This document shows positions 38,838-48,401 of a DNA stretch of 64,000 nt, piece after piece. Below the pieces are notes generated by a model. That model did not search any database and was not told the DNA's origin. It saw nothing but the letters and a program-made list of their open reading frames with translations. The stretch is taken from NCBI RefSeq assembly GCF_018842675.1, contig NZ_JAGTWO010000004.1, positions 3,720,001 to 3,784,000 on the forward strand, read 5' to 3'. Numbering within the stretch: the first letter of the stretch is position 1; each line of letters begins with the position of its first letter. Source of the DNA: Candidatus Pantoea bituminis. Lineage in GTDB: Bacteria > Pseudomonadota > Gammaproteobacteria > Enterobacterales > Enterobacteriaceae. A program made the translations under genes and the position numbers.

Positions 38838-40355
38838 GTGAAGAAAGCCCGCAAGACGTTATTAACGGCACTCGGCGGCCTGATGCTGCTCGGCGCCAGC
38901 GCGCACAGCCAGGCTGAAAGCGTGATTCGCATTGGTTTAGGTGCCGATCCAGACATGCTCGATCCGCATTTGGCGCGAACCTACTATGGCCGCTTTGTGT
39001 TTGCTGCGATGTGTGATCGCTTAGTGGATGTGGATGAACATCTGAAAGTGATCCCAGGCCTGGCGACCGACTGGTCATGGAGCGACGACGCGAAAATCCT
39101 CACCATGAACCTACGCAGCGGTGTTACGTTCCATGATGGTGAAAAATTTGATGCCAACGCCGTGAAATTCAATATCGAACGCGCCCTGACATTGCCGGGT
39201 TCACTGCGTAAAAGTGAGATCTCTTCGATTCAAAGCGTGGAAGTCACCGGCCCGCTCCAGGTTAAGTTCCATCTGAAAAACCCTGATGCCGCCTTGCTCA
39301 GCCAGTTAACCGATCGCGCTGGCGCAATGTTAGCGCCAGAAGCGGCGAAAAAACCGGACTTCATTACCCATCCGGTCTGTTCCGGCCCGTATCAGTTCGA
39401 AAGTCGCGTACAGCAGGATCGTATTGTGCTGAAACGATATGACAATTACTGGAACAAAGCGGCTTATCACTTCGATAAAGTGATTTTCCTGCCGATTCCT
39501 GATGCTTCTGTCCGTCTGGCTAACCTGCGTGCTGGCGATCTCGATCTGACCGAGGGTATCGCAGCCAGCGACGTGAAAACCGTGCAGGGCGACAGCAAAC
39601 TCGCCTTAGCCAAAGTCACCGGTTTGGGTTATCAGGGCATTACTTTCAACATCAATAACGGCAAAGTCGATCCGAAAAGCCCCTTCAAAGATGCACACGT
39701 ACGTGAAGCTTTCTCGCTGGCTATCGATCGCGATGCGTTGAATCAGGTCGCGTTTGAAGGGCTTTACACCCCAGCTAATCAGGCGCTGTCACCGGTCAGC
39801 CCGTATCACGTCAAGTTGCCGGTCCCAGCCCGCGATGTGGAAAAAGCCGCTTCACTGCTGAAAGCAGCAGGCGTCACTACACCGCTTAACGTGACATTGC
39901 TGGTGACGAATAACCCGACTTCACAGCAGGTTGGGCAGGTCATTCAGGCGATGGCGAGCGAAGCGGGCTTCAACGTGAATCTGCAAATGAGCGAATTTGC
40001 CAGCTTATTGGATCGCCAGCAGCGCGGCGATTACCAGCTCAGCCTGTCTGGCTGGTCGGGTCGTCCCGATCCCGATGGCAGCATTTATTCGTTTATTAAC
40101 AGCAAAGGCACGCTCAACGACGGACGCTACAGCAATCCGCAGGTTGATGAATGGCTGAATGCGGCACGTCTTACCAACGATCCGGCACAACGTCAGACAC
40201 TGTACGACAACGTGGTGAAACAGCTGCAAACCGACATGCCAATTGCTTACCTCTACTTCGAGCCACGTATATTTGGCCTGTCGAAAAAGGTGCAGGGCTT
40301 TAAAGCCTGGCCGGACGGCTTAGTGCGTCTGGCTGGCGTCAGCATGGCGCAGTAA
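38838..40355 (+). CDS. Periplasmic peptide/glutathione-type substrate-binding protein
   Basis: 505 residues, start GTG 38838 after GGAGATAT. Signal peptide at 1-26 (LLTALGGLMLLGASAHSQA), then a family 5 binding fold: IRIGLGADPDMLDPHLART, GVTFHDGEKFDANAVKFNIERAL and LSGWSGRPDPDGSIYSF. Closest in style to GsiB (glutathione) and other Opp-type receptors. The ggt gene at the end of the operon supports a gamma-glutamyl peptide as ligand, but this is inference. Confidence 0.9.
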   Translation: MKKARKTLLTALGGLMLLGASAHSQAESVIRIGLGADPDMLDPHLARTYYGRFVFAAMCDRLVDVDEHLKVIPGLATDWSWSDDAKILTMNLRSGVTFHDGEKFDANAVKFNIERALTLPGSLRKSEISSIQSVEVTGPLQVKFHLKNPDAALLSQLTDRAGAMLAPEAAKKPDFITHPVCSGPYQFESRVQQDRIVLKRYDNYWNKAAYHFDKVIFLPIPDASVRLANLRAGDLDLTEGIAASDVKTVQGDSKLALAKVTGLGYQGITFNINNGKVDPKSPFKDAHVREAFSLAIDRDALNQVAFEGLYTPANQALSPVSPYHVKLPVPARDVEKAASLLKAAGVTTPLNVTLLVTNNPTSQQVGQVIQAMASEAGFNVNLQMSEFASLLDRQQRGDYQLSLSGWSGRPDPDGSIYSFINSKGTLNDGRYSNPQVDEWLNAARLTNDPAQRQTLYDNVVKQLQTDMPIAYLYFEPRIFGLSKKVQGFKAWPDGLVRLAGVSMAQ

Positions 40356-40373
40356 ATGCTTTGAGGAATAAAG

Positions 40374-41315
40374 ATGCTGGAACTGATCGTTAAACGCCTG
40401 CTGCTCGCCATCCCAACGCTGCTGTTAGTGAGCATCATGGTGTTCGCCCTGCAGAAACTGCTGCCGGGCGATCCGGTGCTGGCGATGGCGGGCGAAGAGC
40501 GCGACCCGGAAGTTATCGCCCAACTGCGTGAGGCTTATCATCTCAACGATCCGCTGCCCAGCCAGTATTTTTACTGGATGGGCAATGCGTTACGCGGCGA
40601 TCTGGGTGAATCACTGCGCACCAAAGAGCCGGTAACGTCGTTGATTGCCAGCAAGCTGCCGGTCACGCTGGAGCTTTCCTTGATGGCGATGATTATCGCG
40701 CTGGTGATTGGCATCAGCATGGGCATTATCGCGGCGGTGCGCAAAGATACGTGGGTGGATCACACCAGCAATTTTGTCGCGCTGTCGGGGATTTCAGTGC
40801 CGCACTTTTGGCTGGGTATCTTGCTGATTTTGCTGTTTTCGGTGCACCTGCAATGGTTACCCGCATCCGGTTATGTCCCGCTGAGTGAGAGCATTCCGCA
40901 AAACCTGAAAACGCTGCTGTTGCCTGCGCTGGTGTTGGGCACCGGTTTAGCCGCTACGTTGATGCGTCATACGCGCGCCTCGATGATTGCCGTGCTGAAA
41001 GCGGATTACATCCGCACCGCGCGCGCCAAAGGATTATTGGGCAAGAAGGTGGTGCTGAAACACGCCTTTCGTAATGCGCTGGTGCCGGTGATTACGCTGA
41101 CCACGCTGCTGTTCGGCGAGTTGCTCGGCGGCGCGGTGTTGACTGAGCAAGTTTTTACCCTGCCTGGCTTTGGCAAAATGATTGTCGATGCGGTGTTTAA
41201 CCGCGACTACGCGGTAGTACAAGGCGTGGTGCTGGTGGTGGCGATTGGCTTCCTGCTGCTCAACCTGCTCGCCGATGTGTTGTATGTGTTAATCAACCCG
41301 AAAATGCGAGGCTAA
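40374..41315 (+). CDS. ABC transporter permease, DppB/GsiC-like
   Basis: 313 residues, six predicted membrane helices. Starts MLELIVKRLLLAIPTLLLVS with KLLPGDPVLAMAGEER, and has the EAA loop ARAKGLLGKKVVLKHAFRN. The end VLYVLINPKMRG is typical. AGGAATAAAG precedes the start. Pairs with the following permease, 2 bp away. Confidence 0.94.
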   Translation: MLELIVKRLLLAIPTLLLVSIMVFALQKLLPGDPVLAMAGEERDPEVIAQLREAYHLNDPLPSQYFYWMGNALRGDLGESLRTKEPVTSLIASKLPVTLELSLMAMIIALVIGISMGIIAAVRKDTWVDHTSNFVALSGISVPHFWLGILLILLFSVHLQWLPASGYVPLSESIPQNLKTLLLPALVLGTGLAATLMRHTRASMIAVLKADYIRTARAKGLLGKKVVLKHAFRNALVPVITLTTLLFGELLGGAVLTEQVFTLPGFGKMIVDAVFNRDYAVVQGVVLVVAIGFLLLNLLADVLYVLINPKMRG

Positions 41316-41317
41316 TC

Positions 41318-42193
41318 ATGAGCGAAGTGCTGACGGCAGGCGCCGCAAAACCGCTGCTACGTGCTAACAGCCGGGTGCTGAAGAAGTTTCTGCGTAACAA
41401 AAGCGCGCTGATTGGCGCGGTGATCGTCACGCTGTTTGTCGCGATAGCCATTTTCGCGCCGTGGCTGGCACCCGCCGATCCGATCAAGGCGAACTTTCTG
41501 GCGGTGCGCAAACCGCCGTCGGAACTGTTTTGGCTTGGCACCGATGAATTGGGCCGCGATATTCTGTCGCGTATGATTTGGGGCGCACGTACCTCATTGC
41601 TGGCGGGCTGTATTTCGGTGCTGATCGCTATTTTGATTGGCGTGCCGCTTGGGCTGATCGCGGGTTACTGGCAAGGCTGGTGTGACGGCATTATTTCACG
41701 CTTTATCGAAGCGCTGCTGGCCTGTCCGTTCTTGATTCTGGCCATTGCGCTGGGCGCGTTTCTTGGGCCGAGTTTGACTAATGCGATGATCGCCATTGGC
41801 TTGTCGGCGATGCCGATCTTTGCCCGTCTGACGCGGGGTCAGGTGATCGCCATTCGTCATGAAGAGTATATCGACGGCGCGCGAGCGATTGGTTTGCCGG
41901 ATCGCTGGATTATCCTGCGCTACGTGCTGCCTAACGTTATGTCACCGATTTTGGTGCAGGCTACCTTAGCCATCGCCTCCGCCATTATTACTGAAGCCAG
42001 CCTCTCCTTTCTCGGGCTGGGACAACAACCGCCCTCGCCTTCGTGGGGTGCGATGCTCAACACTGCCAAAGGCTATCTGGAGCAAGCGCCGTGGATGTCG
42101 ATTTTCCCTGGGCTTGCCATCTTTCTGATCGTGCAGGGCTTTAACCTGCTCGGCGACGGATTGCGCGATGCGCTTGATCCGCGTAACGACTGA
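41318..42193 (+). CDS. ABC transporter permease, DppC/GsiD-like
   Basis: 291 residues. Cytoplasmic N-terminus, KKFLRNKSALIGAVIVTLFV helix, LGTDELGRDILSRMIWGARTS, EAA loop ARAIGLPDRWIILRYVLPNVM and the final GLRDALDPRND. Sixth gene of the regulator-ABC-ggt operon; ggt follows after 15 bp. Confidence 0.94.
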   Translation: MSEVLTAGAAKPLLRANSRVLKKFLRNKSALIGAVIVTLFVAIAIFAPWLAPADPIKANFLAVRKPPSELFWLGTDELGRDILSRMIWGARTSLLAGCISVLIAILIGVPLGLIAGYWQGWCDGIISRFIEALLACPFLILAIALGAFLGPSLTNAMIAIGLSAMPIFARLTRGQVIAIRHEEYIDGARAIGLPDRWIILRYVLPNVMSPILVQATLAIASAIITEASLSFLGLGQQPPSPSWGAMLNTAKGYLEQAPWMSIFPGLAIFLIVQGFNLLGDGLRDALDPRND

Positions 42194-42208
42194 ATAAAAG
42201 GAATCATT

Positions 42209-43810
42209 ATGAAAGAAGCATTAGATTTTGATGTCAGCTATCCCTCTCATCGCGCCCCAATGATGGGCCGCAATGCGGTTGCCACTTCGCAGCCGCTAGC
42301 GGCGCAAGCGGGTATTCGCATGTTGCAGCAAGGCGGCAACGCAGTCGATGCCGCGATCGCCACCGCCATTGCGTTGACGGTGCTGGAGCCAACCGGCAAC
42401 GGCATTGGCAGCGACGCCTTCGCGATTATCTGGGACGGCAAAGAGCTGCACGGATTAAACGCATCAGGACGCGCTCCAGCGGCGTGGAGCCCAGAACGAT
42501 TTGCGGGTCACAGCCAAATGCCCGAAACCGGCTGGGATGCCGTCACCGTGCCCGGCGCTGTTTCGGCTTGGGTTACGCTGGCTGAACGTTTTGGCACCTT
42601 GCCGCTGACCACACTGGCACAACCGGCAATTGAATACGCGCGCGACGGTTTTCCGGTCTCGCCGCTGATTGGTCAGCTGTGGCAGCGCGGCTACAAAAAA
42701 CTGAAAGACCAGCCAGGCTTCACCGCGTGTTTTGCCCCGGAAGGCCGCCCGCCGCGCATCGGTGAGCTGTTCCGTAATCCAGCACAAGCTGAGACGCTGC
42801 AAAAGATCGCCGAAAGCAACGGTGAAAGTTTTTATCGCGGTGAGCTGGCGGAAAAGATTGCTGCTTTTGCCCGCGAGCACAACGCCGCGCTGACGCTGGA
42901 AGATTTAAAAAATCATCGTGCTGATTGGGTGAAGCTGCTGTCGCATCCCTTTGCTGGCGGTTCTGTACAGGAACTGCCGCCAAACGGCCAGGGCATTGCG
43001 ACACTGATCGCGCTCGGCATTTTGGAAGAGTGGGATATTGGACAATATGCCCCCGATTCGCCGCAGTGGCTGCATCTTTCCATTGAAGCGATGAAGCTGG
43101 CATTGGTGGATTTAGAGCGTTACGTCACTGATGAAGATCACCTCGAATTCCCAGCCGATTTGCTGTTAAGCGAAGGTTATCTTAAACAGCGTGCGGCGTT
43201 GATTAATCCAAGGCAAGCGGGTGACTTCACCTTTGGATCACCGCAGCAGAGCGGCACGGTTTATCTCTCAACCGCCGACGCCAGCGGCATGATGGTGTCG
43301 TTTATTCAGTCAAACTACATGGGATTCGGTTCAGGTGTAGTCGTGCCGGGAACCGGCATTAGCCTACAAAACCGTGGCGCAGGCTTCTCGCTGGATGCCG
43401 ATCATCCTAATGTGGTGGCAGGAAATAAACGTCCGTTCCACACCATCATTCCCGCCTTTGCGCTGGATGCTGAGGGCCAACCGCTGATGTCATTCGGTCT
43501 GATGGGTGGACCGATGCAGGCACAAGGACATCTGCAACTGGCGTTACGCATTATGAAACATAAACAAAACCCGCAGGCCGCGATTGATGCGCCGCGCTGG
43601 CGTGTGGTGCAAGGGCGTGAAGTGGTGTTTGAATCGACCATCGATCGCAATACGTTAAGTACGCTACGCCGCATGGGACACAACGTGGTGCTGGAAGATC
43701 CGCTGAGCAGCTATAACTTTGGCGGTGCGCAAGTGATTGTGCGCGATCCGCAAGGTTTCTATATTGCCGCAACCGAAAGCCGTAAAGATGGTCAAGCGCT
43801 GGTTTATTAA
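42209..43810 (+). CDS. Gamma-glutamyltransferase-family Ntn hydrolase
   Basis: 533 residues. Ntn-type autoprocessing enzyme that transfers or hydrolyses gamma-glutamyl groups, such as from glutathione. The small-subunit start is at about residue 350 in QQSGTVYLSTADASG, with Thr as the likely nucleophile; substrate-loop segments IQSNYMGFGSGVVVPGTGI and LQNRGAGFSLDADHPNV follow. This variant (T-V-Y-L) is closer to the acylase-like branch than to E. coli Ggt (T-T-H). There is no clear signal peptide, unlike E. coli Ggt, so it may act in the cytosol on imported peptide. AAGGAA precedes the start. Confidence 0.9.
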   Translation: MKEALDFDVSYPSHRAPMMGRNAVATSQPLAAQAGIRMLQQGGNAVDAAIATAIALTVLEPTGNGIGSDAFAIIWDGKELHGLNASGRAPAAWSPERFAGHSQMPETGWDAVTVPGAVSAWVTLAERFGTLPLTTLAQPAIEYARDGFPVSPLIGQLWQRGYKKLKDQPGFTACFAPEGRPPRIGELFRNPAQAETLQKIAESNGESFYRGELAEKIAAFAREHNAALTLEDLKNHRADWVKLLSHPFAGGSVQELPPNGQGIATLIALGILEEWDIGQYAPDSPQWLHLSIEAMKLALVDLERYVTDEDHLEFPADLLLSEGYLKQRAALINPRQAGDFTFGSPQQSGTVYLSTADASGMMVSFIQSNYMGFGSGVVVPGTGISLQNRGAGFSLDADHPNVVAGNKRPFHTIIPAFALDAEGQPLMSFGLMGGPMQAQGHLQLALRIMKHKQNPQAAIDAPRWRVVQGREVVFESTIDRNTLSTLRRMGHNVVLEDPLSSYNFGGAQVIVRDPQGFYIAATESRKDGQALVY

Positions 43811-43879
43811 TCGTCTGGTGTGCTGCTCTGAAAAGCGCCCAGCATTGCATCTTTAACGCTGATTATTAAGCACCTTAAG

Positions 43880-43915
43880 CATCCCTTCCTTTGCGCATTA
43901 GACAAGGAAGGGATG
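43880..43915. other. Long perfect hairpin after ggt
   Basis: 12-bp arms CATCCCTTCCTT / AAGGAAGGGATG with a 12-nt loop, 70 bp after the ggt stop. No T-run follows, so it may be a factor-assisted terminator or an RNA-protecting hairpin. Confidence 0.55.
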
Positions 43916-44036
43916 AAGTGTGGCTCTCTCCTGATCAACCGCGCGGGTTTCACGTTGTGTGCGCTCCCTTGTTTGTTCTATTCTTTAGGCCATTGTTACA
44001 TAGACATCAGCCCGTTTACTGACAGGAGTTGAACGA

Positions 44037-44753
44037 ATGGCTTCAGGACTTTCCCGCCTTTGGACGCGCAGCGGCATAATGCTTGCTGGCGCGCTTATCG
44101 TGCTGCAACTCACCGCATGTGGTGATAAAGAAGGCGATCAGCGCAAAGCCTTCAGCGATTTTCTCCAAAATACCGTGATGCGCAGCGGTGAGCACTTACC
44201 GAGCCTGAGCGAAAACCAAAAGCAGACCTTCGGTAAATTCGCGAGCGATTACGCCATCATTTATGGTTTCTCTCAGCAGGCGAACAAAGCGGTTGAACAA
44301 GGCATGCGCCCCGTGGTTGATGAGTTATCTGCGATTCGCGTGCCGCAAGATTATCTCACTCGCCGTGATTCGTTGCGTCAGGCTAACAGCGCGTTAGTGA
44401 TTGTTACGCAGCAGATTGAAAGCGCTAAGATGCAAGCTGACAGCAGCAAAGCCTCGCTGAAACAGTCGGACGACTTGAAGAAAGTTTACGACAGCGCTTA
44501 TGACAAAGTGGTAACGCAGCCCGCTAATGTGCTGATTCCGTTACTGCCGAAACTGCAAGCGTTGAGCCAGGGCGCGGTGCAAACCGGTGACTTCTTGCAG
44601 ACACAAGGTAATCGCGTGAGCTTCAACGATGGCGGCGTCCAGTTCCCAACGCAGGATCAGGCCACGCAATACAATACATTAATGAGCAATTTGTCAGCGA
44701 ATGCACAAGCACTGACCCAGGCACAAAATGCTGTGCAGGGCAGCCCGCAATAA
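44037..44753 (+). CDS. yiaF: YiaF, DUF3053 lipoprotein
   Basis: 238 residues, matching E. coli YiaF (236). N-terminal signal with lipobox QLTAC (Cys at residue 28), then mostly alpha-helical DUF3053: RKAFSDFLQNTVMRSGEHLP and YAIIYGFSQQANKAVEQGM. Function unknown. CAGGAG precedes the start. Followed by a strong terminator. Confidence 0.9.
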   Translation: MASGLSRLWTRSGIMLAGALIVLQLTACGDKEGDQRKAFSDFLQNTVMRSGEHLPSLSENQKQTFGKFASDYAIIYGFSQQANKAVEQGMRPVVDELSAIRVPQDYLTRRDSLRQANSALVIVTQQIESAKMQADSSKASLKQSDDLKKVYDSAYDKVVTQPANVLIPLLPKLQALSQGAVQTGDFLQTQGNRVSFNDGGVQFPTQDQATQYNTLMSNLSANAQALTQAQNAVQGSPQ

Positions 44754-44760
44754 GATATCA

Positions 44761-44799
44761 AGCAGGGCAAATCTTGAGGTTTGCCCTGCTCTCTTTTCT
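44761..44799 (+). terminator. Terminator of yiaF
   Basis: Perfect 11-bp stem AGCAGGGCAAA / TTTGCCCTGCT with loop TCTTGAGG, then CTCTTTTCTG. 8 bp after the yiaF stop. Confidence 0.9.
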
Positions 44800-44846
44800 G
44801 TCCTTTCTTTCCAAATTCCTCTCTTCAAAATGACTCCCCCACAAAG

Positions 44847-45056
44847 TGTGAACTGACGCATTTTCGACCAACGATTGTTTGTGATCTGAATCACATAACA
44901 GCAACAAACCGTACCACCCAAAAGGTGACACAACTCACATAACGACCCTGTTTCCGTTCAAATAATCGCCATCGTACTTTTCTTACAGCACTTTTTTGTG
45001 ATCGCCATCACTTAAATCACCCCTGACGCCACCGTAATTGCGTGATATGAATCACA
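44847..45056 (+). promoter_or_regulatory. mtlA control region with a cluster of CRP sites
   Basis: Four dyads fit the CRP consensus TGTGA-N6-TCACA: 44880-44895 (perfect), 44924-44939 (GGTGA/TCACA), 44997-45012 (TGTGA/TCACT) and 45041-45056 (CGTGA/TCACA). A weaker half-site TGTGA occurs at 44847-44851. E. coli mtlA is known for several CRP sites in its promoter, so catabolite control of mtlADR is well supported. MtlR sites cannot be assigned. Confidence 0.85.
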
Positions 45057-45198
45057 CTTTTCCCCTGTGCTACGCAGCGTCATATTCGCGTGATAGAGTC
45101 CGCGTGCATACAGTAATACCAACGGCTCCCCGCCGTGGTCACTTAACAAAAACAAACGCGCTCTCCTATTGCAGCGCGTCTCAATAAGGGGTGGGTTT

Positions 45199-47142
45199 AT
45201 GTCCTCATCGGTGAAGGTCAAAGTACAAAGCTTTGGTCGCTTTCTGAGTAATATGGTGATGCCAAACATCGGGGCGTTTATCGCCTGGGGCATCATCACC
45301 GCGCTGTTTATTCCAACAGGTTGGATTCCAAACGAAACGTTGGCCAAGCTGGTTGGCCCAATGATCACCTATCTGCTGCCACTGTTGATCGGTTTTACCG
45401 GTGGACGCTTGGTTGGCGGCGATCGCGGCGGTGTGGTCGGTGCAATTACCACCATGGGCGTGATTGTTGGTGCGGATATGCCGATGTTCCTCGGCTCAAT
45501 GATTGCCGGTCCACTGGGCGGCTGGGCGATCAAATCATTCGACCGCGCCATTGACGGTAAGATCAAAAGCGGCTTTGAAATGCTGGTTAACAACTTCTCT
45601 GCCGGTATCATCGGTATGTTGTTGGCGCTGCTGGCGTTTATGGCTATTGGTCCGTTGGTTGAAGGTCTGTCGCATATTCTCGCCGCTGGCGTGAATCTGA
45701 TGGTGCAGAATAACCTGCTACCGCTGACCTCCATCTTTGTTGAGCCGGCGAAAATCCTGTTCCTCAATAACGCGATTAACCACGGTATTTTCTCGCCGCT
45801 GGGTATCCAGCAGGCCAGTGAAGCCGGTAAGTCTATTTTCTTCCTGATTGAAGCGAACCCAGGCCCAGGAATGGGTGTGCTTATGGCTTACATGTTCTTT
45901 GGTCGTGGCAGTGCTAAACAGTCTGCGGGCGGTGCGGCAATCATCCACTTCTTCGGTGGTATCCACGAAATTTACTTCCCGTATGTGTTGATGGCGCCGC
46001 GCCTGCTGTTAGCGGTCATCCTCGGCGGTATGACTGGCGTGTTCACGCTGACTCTGCTGAATGGCGGTTTGGTTTCTCCCGCCTCACCCGGTTCTATCCT
46101 GGCGGTGTTAGCCATGACGCCAAAAGGAGCCTACTTCGCTAACATCGCTGCGATCGTTGCTGCCTTTGCTGTTTCCTTCGTGGTATCGGCCATTCTGCTG
46201 AAAACCAGCAAAGTGAAAGAAGACGACGACATTGAAGCGGCAACCCAGCGCATGCAGGACATGAAAGCGCAGTCTAAAGGCCAGGGCGCTGCGGGTGCAG
46301 CCGGAGCGGCTGTCGCGAGCGATGCCATGAGCGTTGACCTGAACCACGTACGTAAAATCATTGTCGCTTGTGATGCGGGAATGGGTTCAAGCGCCATGGG
46401 CGCAGGTGTACTGCGTAAGAAAGTGCAGGACGCTGGCCTGAGCAGTGTGTCGGTAACGAATACCGCGATCAACGCCCTGCCGGGCGATGTGGATCTGGTG
46501 ATTACTCACCGCGATCTAACTGAACGTGCCATTCGTCAGGCGCCGCATGCGCAGCATATCTCGCTGAATAACTTCCTCGACAGCGCGCTGTACGCCACGC
46601 TGACTGAGCGATTGGTTGCAGCTAATCGCAGCGAAACCCATCGCGGTACTGTGCAAAAAACGTTGGCTGATAGCTACGATGAAGGCAATGCGCATCTGTT
46701 CAAACTGGGCGCAGACAACGTGTTCCTTGGCAAAAGCGCGACCAACAAAGAGCAGGCCATTCGCTTTGCGGGTGAACAGCTGGTGAAAGGCGGTTATGTT
46801 GAGCCTGAATATGTTGAAGCGATGCTGGAGCGTGAGAAACTGACGCCAACCTATCTGGGTGAATCTATTGCGGTGCCGCACGGTACCGTGGAAGCCAAAG
46901 ATCGCGTACTGAAAACCGGTGTAGTGTTCTGCCAATATCCGGCGGGTGTGCTGTTTGGTGAAGAGCCAGAAGATATTGCGCGTTTAGTCATCGGCATTGC
47001 AGCCCGCAATAACGAGCACATCCAGGTGATTACCAGCCTGACCAATGCGCTGGACGACGACACGGTGATCGAGAAGCTGGCCAACACGACCAGCGTCCAG
47101 GAAGTGTTGGATCTGCTTTCCGGCAGCACGGCAACCGTATAG
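45199..47142 (+). CDS. mtlA: PTS mannitol transporter MtlA (EIICBA)
   Basis: Imports and phosphorylates D-mannitol to mannitol-1-phosphate. 647 residues from ATG 45199 after AAGGGG; the longer frame from 45169 adds ten residues not in E. coli. IIC: residues 10-340, with VQSFGRFLSNMVMPNIGAF and the GGIHEIYFPYVLM substrate loop. IIB: VACDAGMGSSAMGAG with the phospho-Cys. IIA: GESIAVPHGTVEAKD with the phospho-His. First gene of mtlADR. Confidence 0.98.
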   Translation: MSSSVKVKVQSFGRFLSNMVMPNIGAFIAWGIITALFIPTGWIPNETLAKLVGPMITYLLPLLIGFTGGRLVGGDRGGVVGAITTMGVIVGADMPMFLGSMIAGPLGGWAIKSFDRAIDGKIKSGFEMLVNNFSAGIIGMLLALLAFMAIGPLVEGLSHILAAGVNLMVQNNLLPLTSIFVEPAKILFLNNAINHGIFSPLGIQQASEAGKSIFFLIEANPGPGMGVLMAYMFFGRGSAKQSAGGAAIIHFFGGIHEIYFPYVLMAPRLLLAVILGGMTGVFTLTLLNGGLVSPASPGSILAVLAMTPKGAYFANIAAIVAAFAVSFVVSAILLKTSKVKEDDDIEAATQRMQDMKAQSKGQGAAGAAGAAVASDAMSVDLNHVRKIIVACDAGMGSSAMGAGVLRKKVQDAGLSSVSVTNTAINALPGDVDLVITHRDLTERAIRQAPHAQHISLNNFLDSALYATLTERLVAANRSETHRGTVQKTLADSYDEGNAHLFKLGADNVFLGKSATNKEQAIRFAGEQLVKGGYVEPEYVEAMLEREKLTPTYLGESIAVPHGTVEAKDRVLKTGVVFCQYPAGVLFGEEPEDIARLVIGIAARNNEHIQVITSLTNALDDDTVIEKLANTTSVQEVLDLLSGSTATV

Positions 47143-47245
47143 TTAGCGCAGCGTTCTGACAGATTATTTTCCCTGGGGTGGGTAAGCCCGCCCCGAATTC
47201 CGGGTGGACATGCTCGCCCCATCGTCTTTTAAATGGGTCAACATT

Positions 47246-48394
47246 ATGAAAGCGTTACATTTTGGAGCAGGAAACATTGGCCGTGGTTTCATTGGCAAAC
47301 TGTTAGCTGATGCAGGCATCGACTTGGTGTTTGCAGATGTGAATCAGGCGGTGCTGGATGCACTAAACGCGCGTCATGAGTATCCCGTTCATGTTGTAGG
47401 CGAGCAGGCTAAAGTCGAAATCGTCAAGGGCGTAAGCGCGGTCAACAGCACCAGTGATGAGATCATTACGCTGATTTCAGAGGTTGATATCGTTACCACG
47501 GCGGTTGGCCCACAGATTCTGGAGCGTATCGCCGGCAGCGTAGCGAAAGGCCTGGCCAAGCGCAGCGACAACGGTAATACCCGTCCATTAAACATTATCG
47601 CCTGTGAAAATATGGTGCGCGGCACCAGCCAGCTGAAACAGCATGTGCTCAAGGCGCTGCCAGAGCAATATCATGCATGGCTGGAGCAGCATGTCGGCTT
47701 CGTGGATTCTGCGGTAGACCGCATCGTGCCGCCTTCAGAAGCGGGCAGCAACGATCCCCTGGAAGTCACCGTTGAAACCTTCAGCGAGTGGATTGTTGAT
47801 AAAACCCAGTTCAAAGGCGATCTGCCTACTATTCCCGGTATGGAACTGACCGACAACTTGATGGCATTTGTCGAGCGCAAACTCTTTACCCTGAATACCG
47901 GACATGCGATTACCGCCTATCTCGGCCAGTTAGCCGGCCACCAAACTATTCGCGATGCCATTCTGGATGAAAAAATTCGCGCCGTGGTGAAAGGTGCGAT
48001 GGAAGAGAGCGGTGCGGTGCTGATCAAGCGTTACGGTTTTGAAGCCGACAAACATGCCGCTTATATCCAGAAAATTCTTGGGCGTTTCGAAAATCCTTAT
48101 CTGAAAGATGATGTTGAACGCGTAGGTCGCCAACCGCTGCGTAAACTAAGCGCAGGCGATCGTTTGATCAAGCCCACACTGGGCACGCTGGAATATCAAC
48201 TGCCGCACACCAATCTGGTTCAGGGCATTGCTGCTGCCATGCACTATCGCAGCGAGCAAGATCCGCAGGCGCAAGAATTAACCGCGCTGTTGCAGGAGAA
48301 AGGTCCGCAAACTACGCTGGCAGAGATTTCAGGCCTTGAGGCCGACAGCGAAGTGGTGGCTTCGGTGGTGAGCGCCTATAACGCTATGGCATGA
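47246..48394 (+). CDS. mtlD: Mannitol-1-phosphate 5-dehydrogenase MtlD
   Basis: Oxidises mannitol-1-phosphate to fructose-6-phosphate with NAD. 382 residues from ATG 47246, identical in length to E. coli. N-terminal nucleotide-binding motif [20 protein letters not shown]; catalytic helix region [17 protein letters not shown], with the Lys of the polyol dehydrogenase family. The 47204 frame start would add 14 unsupported residues. mtlR follows after 7 bp. Confidence 0.98.
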   Translation: MKALHFGAGNIGRGFIGKLLADAGIDLVFADVNQAVLDALNARHEYPVHVVGEQAKVEIVKGVSAVNSTSDEIITLISEVDIVTTAVGPQILERIAGSVAKGLAKRSDNGNTRPLNIIACENMVRGTSQLKQHVLKALPEQYHAWLEQHVGFVDSAVDRIVPPSEAGSNDPLEVTVETFSEWIVDKTQFKGDLPTIPGMELTDNLMAFVERKLFTLNTGHAITAYLGQLAGHQTIRDAILDEKIRAVVKGAMEESGAVLIKRYGFEADKHAAYIQKILGRFENPYLKDDVERVGRQPLRKLSAGDRLIKPTLGTLEYQLPHTNLVQGIAAAMHYRSEQDPQAQELTALLQEKGPQTTLAEISGLEADSEVVASVVSAYNAMA

Positions 48395-48401
48395 TGCACG
48401 C

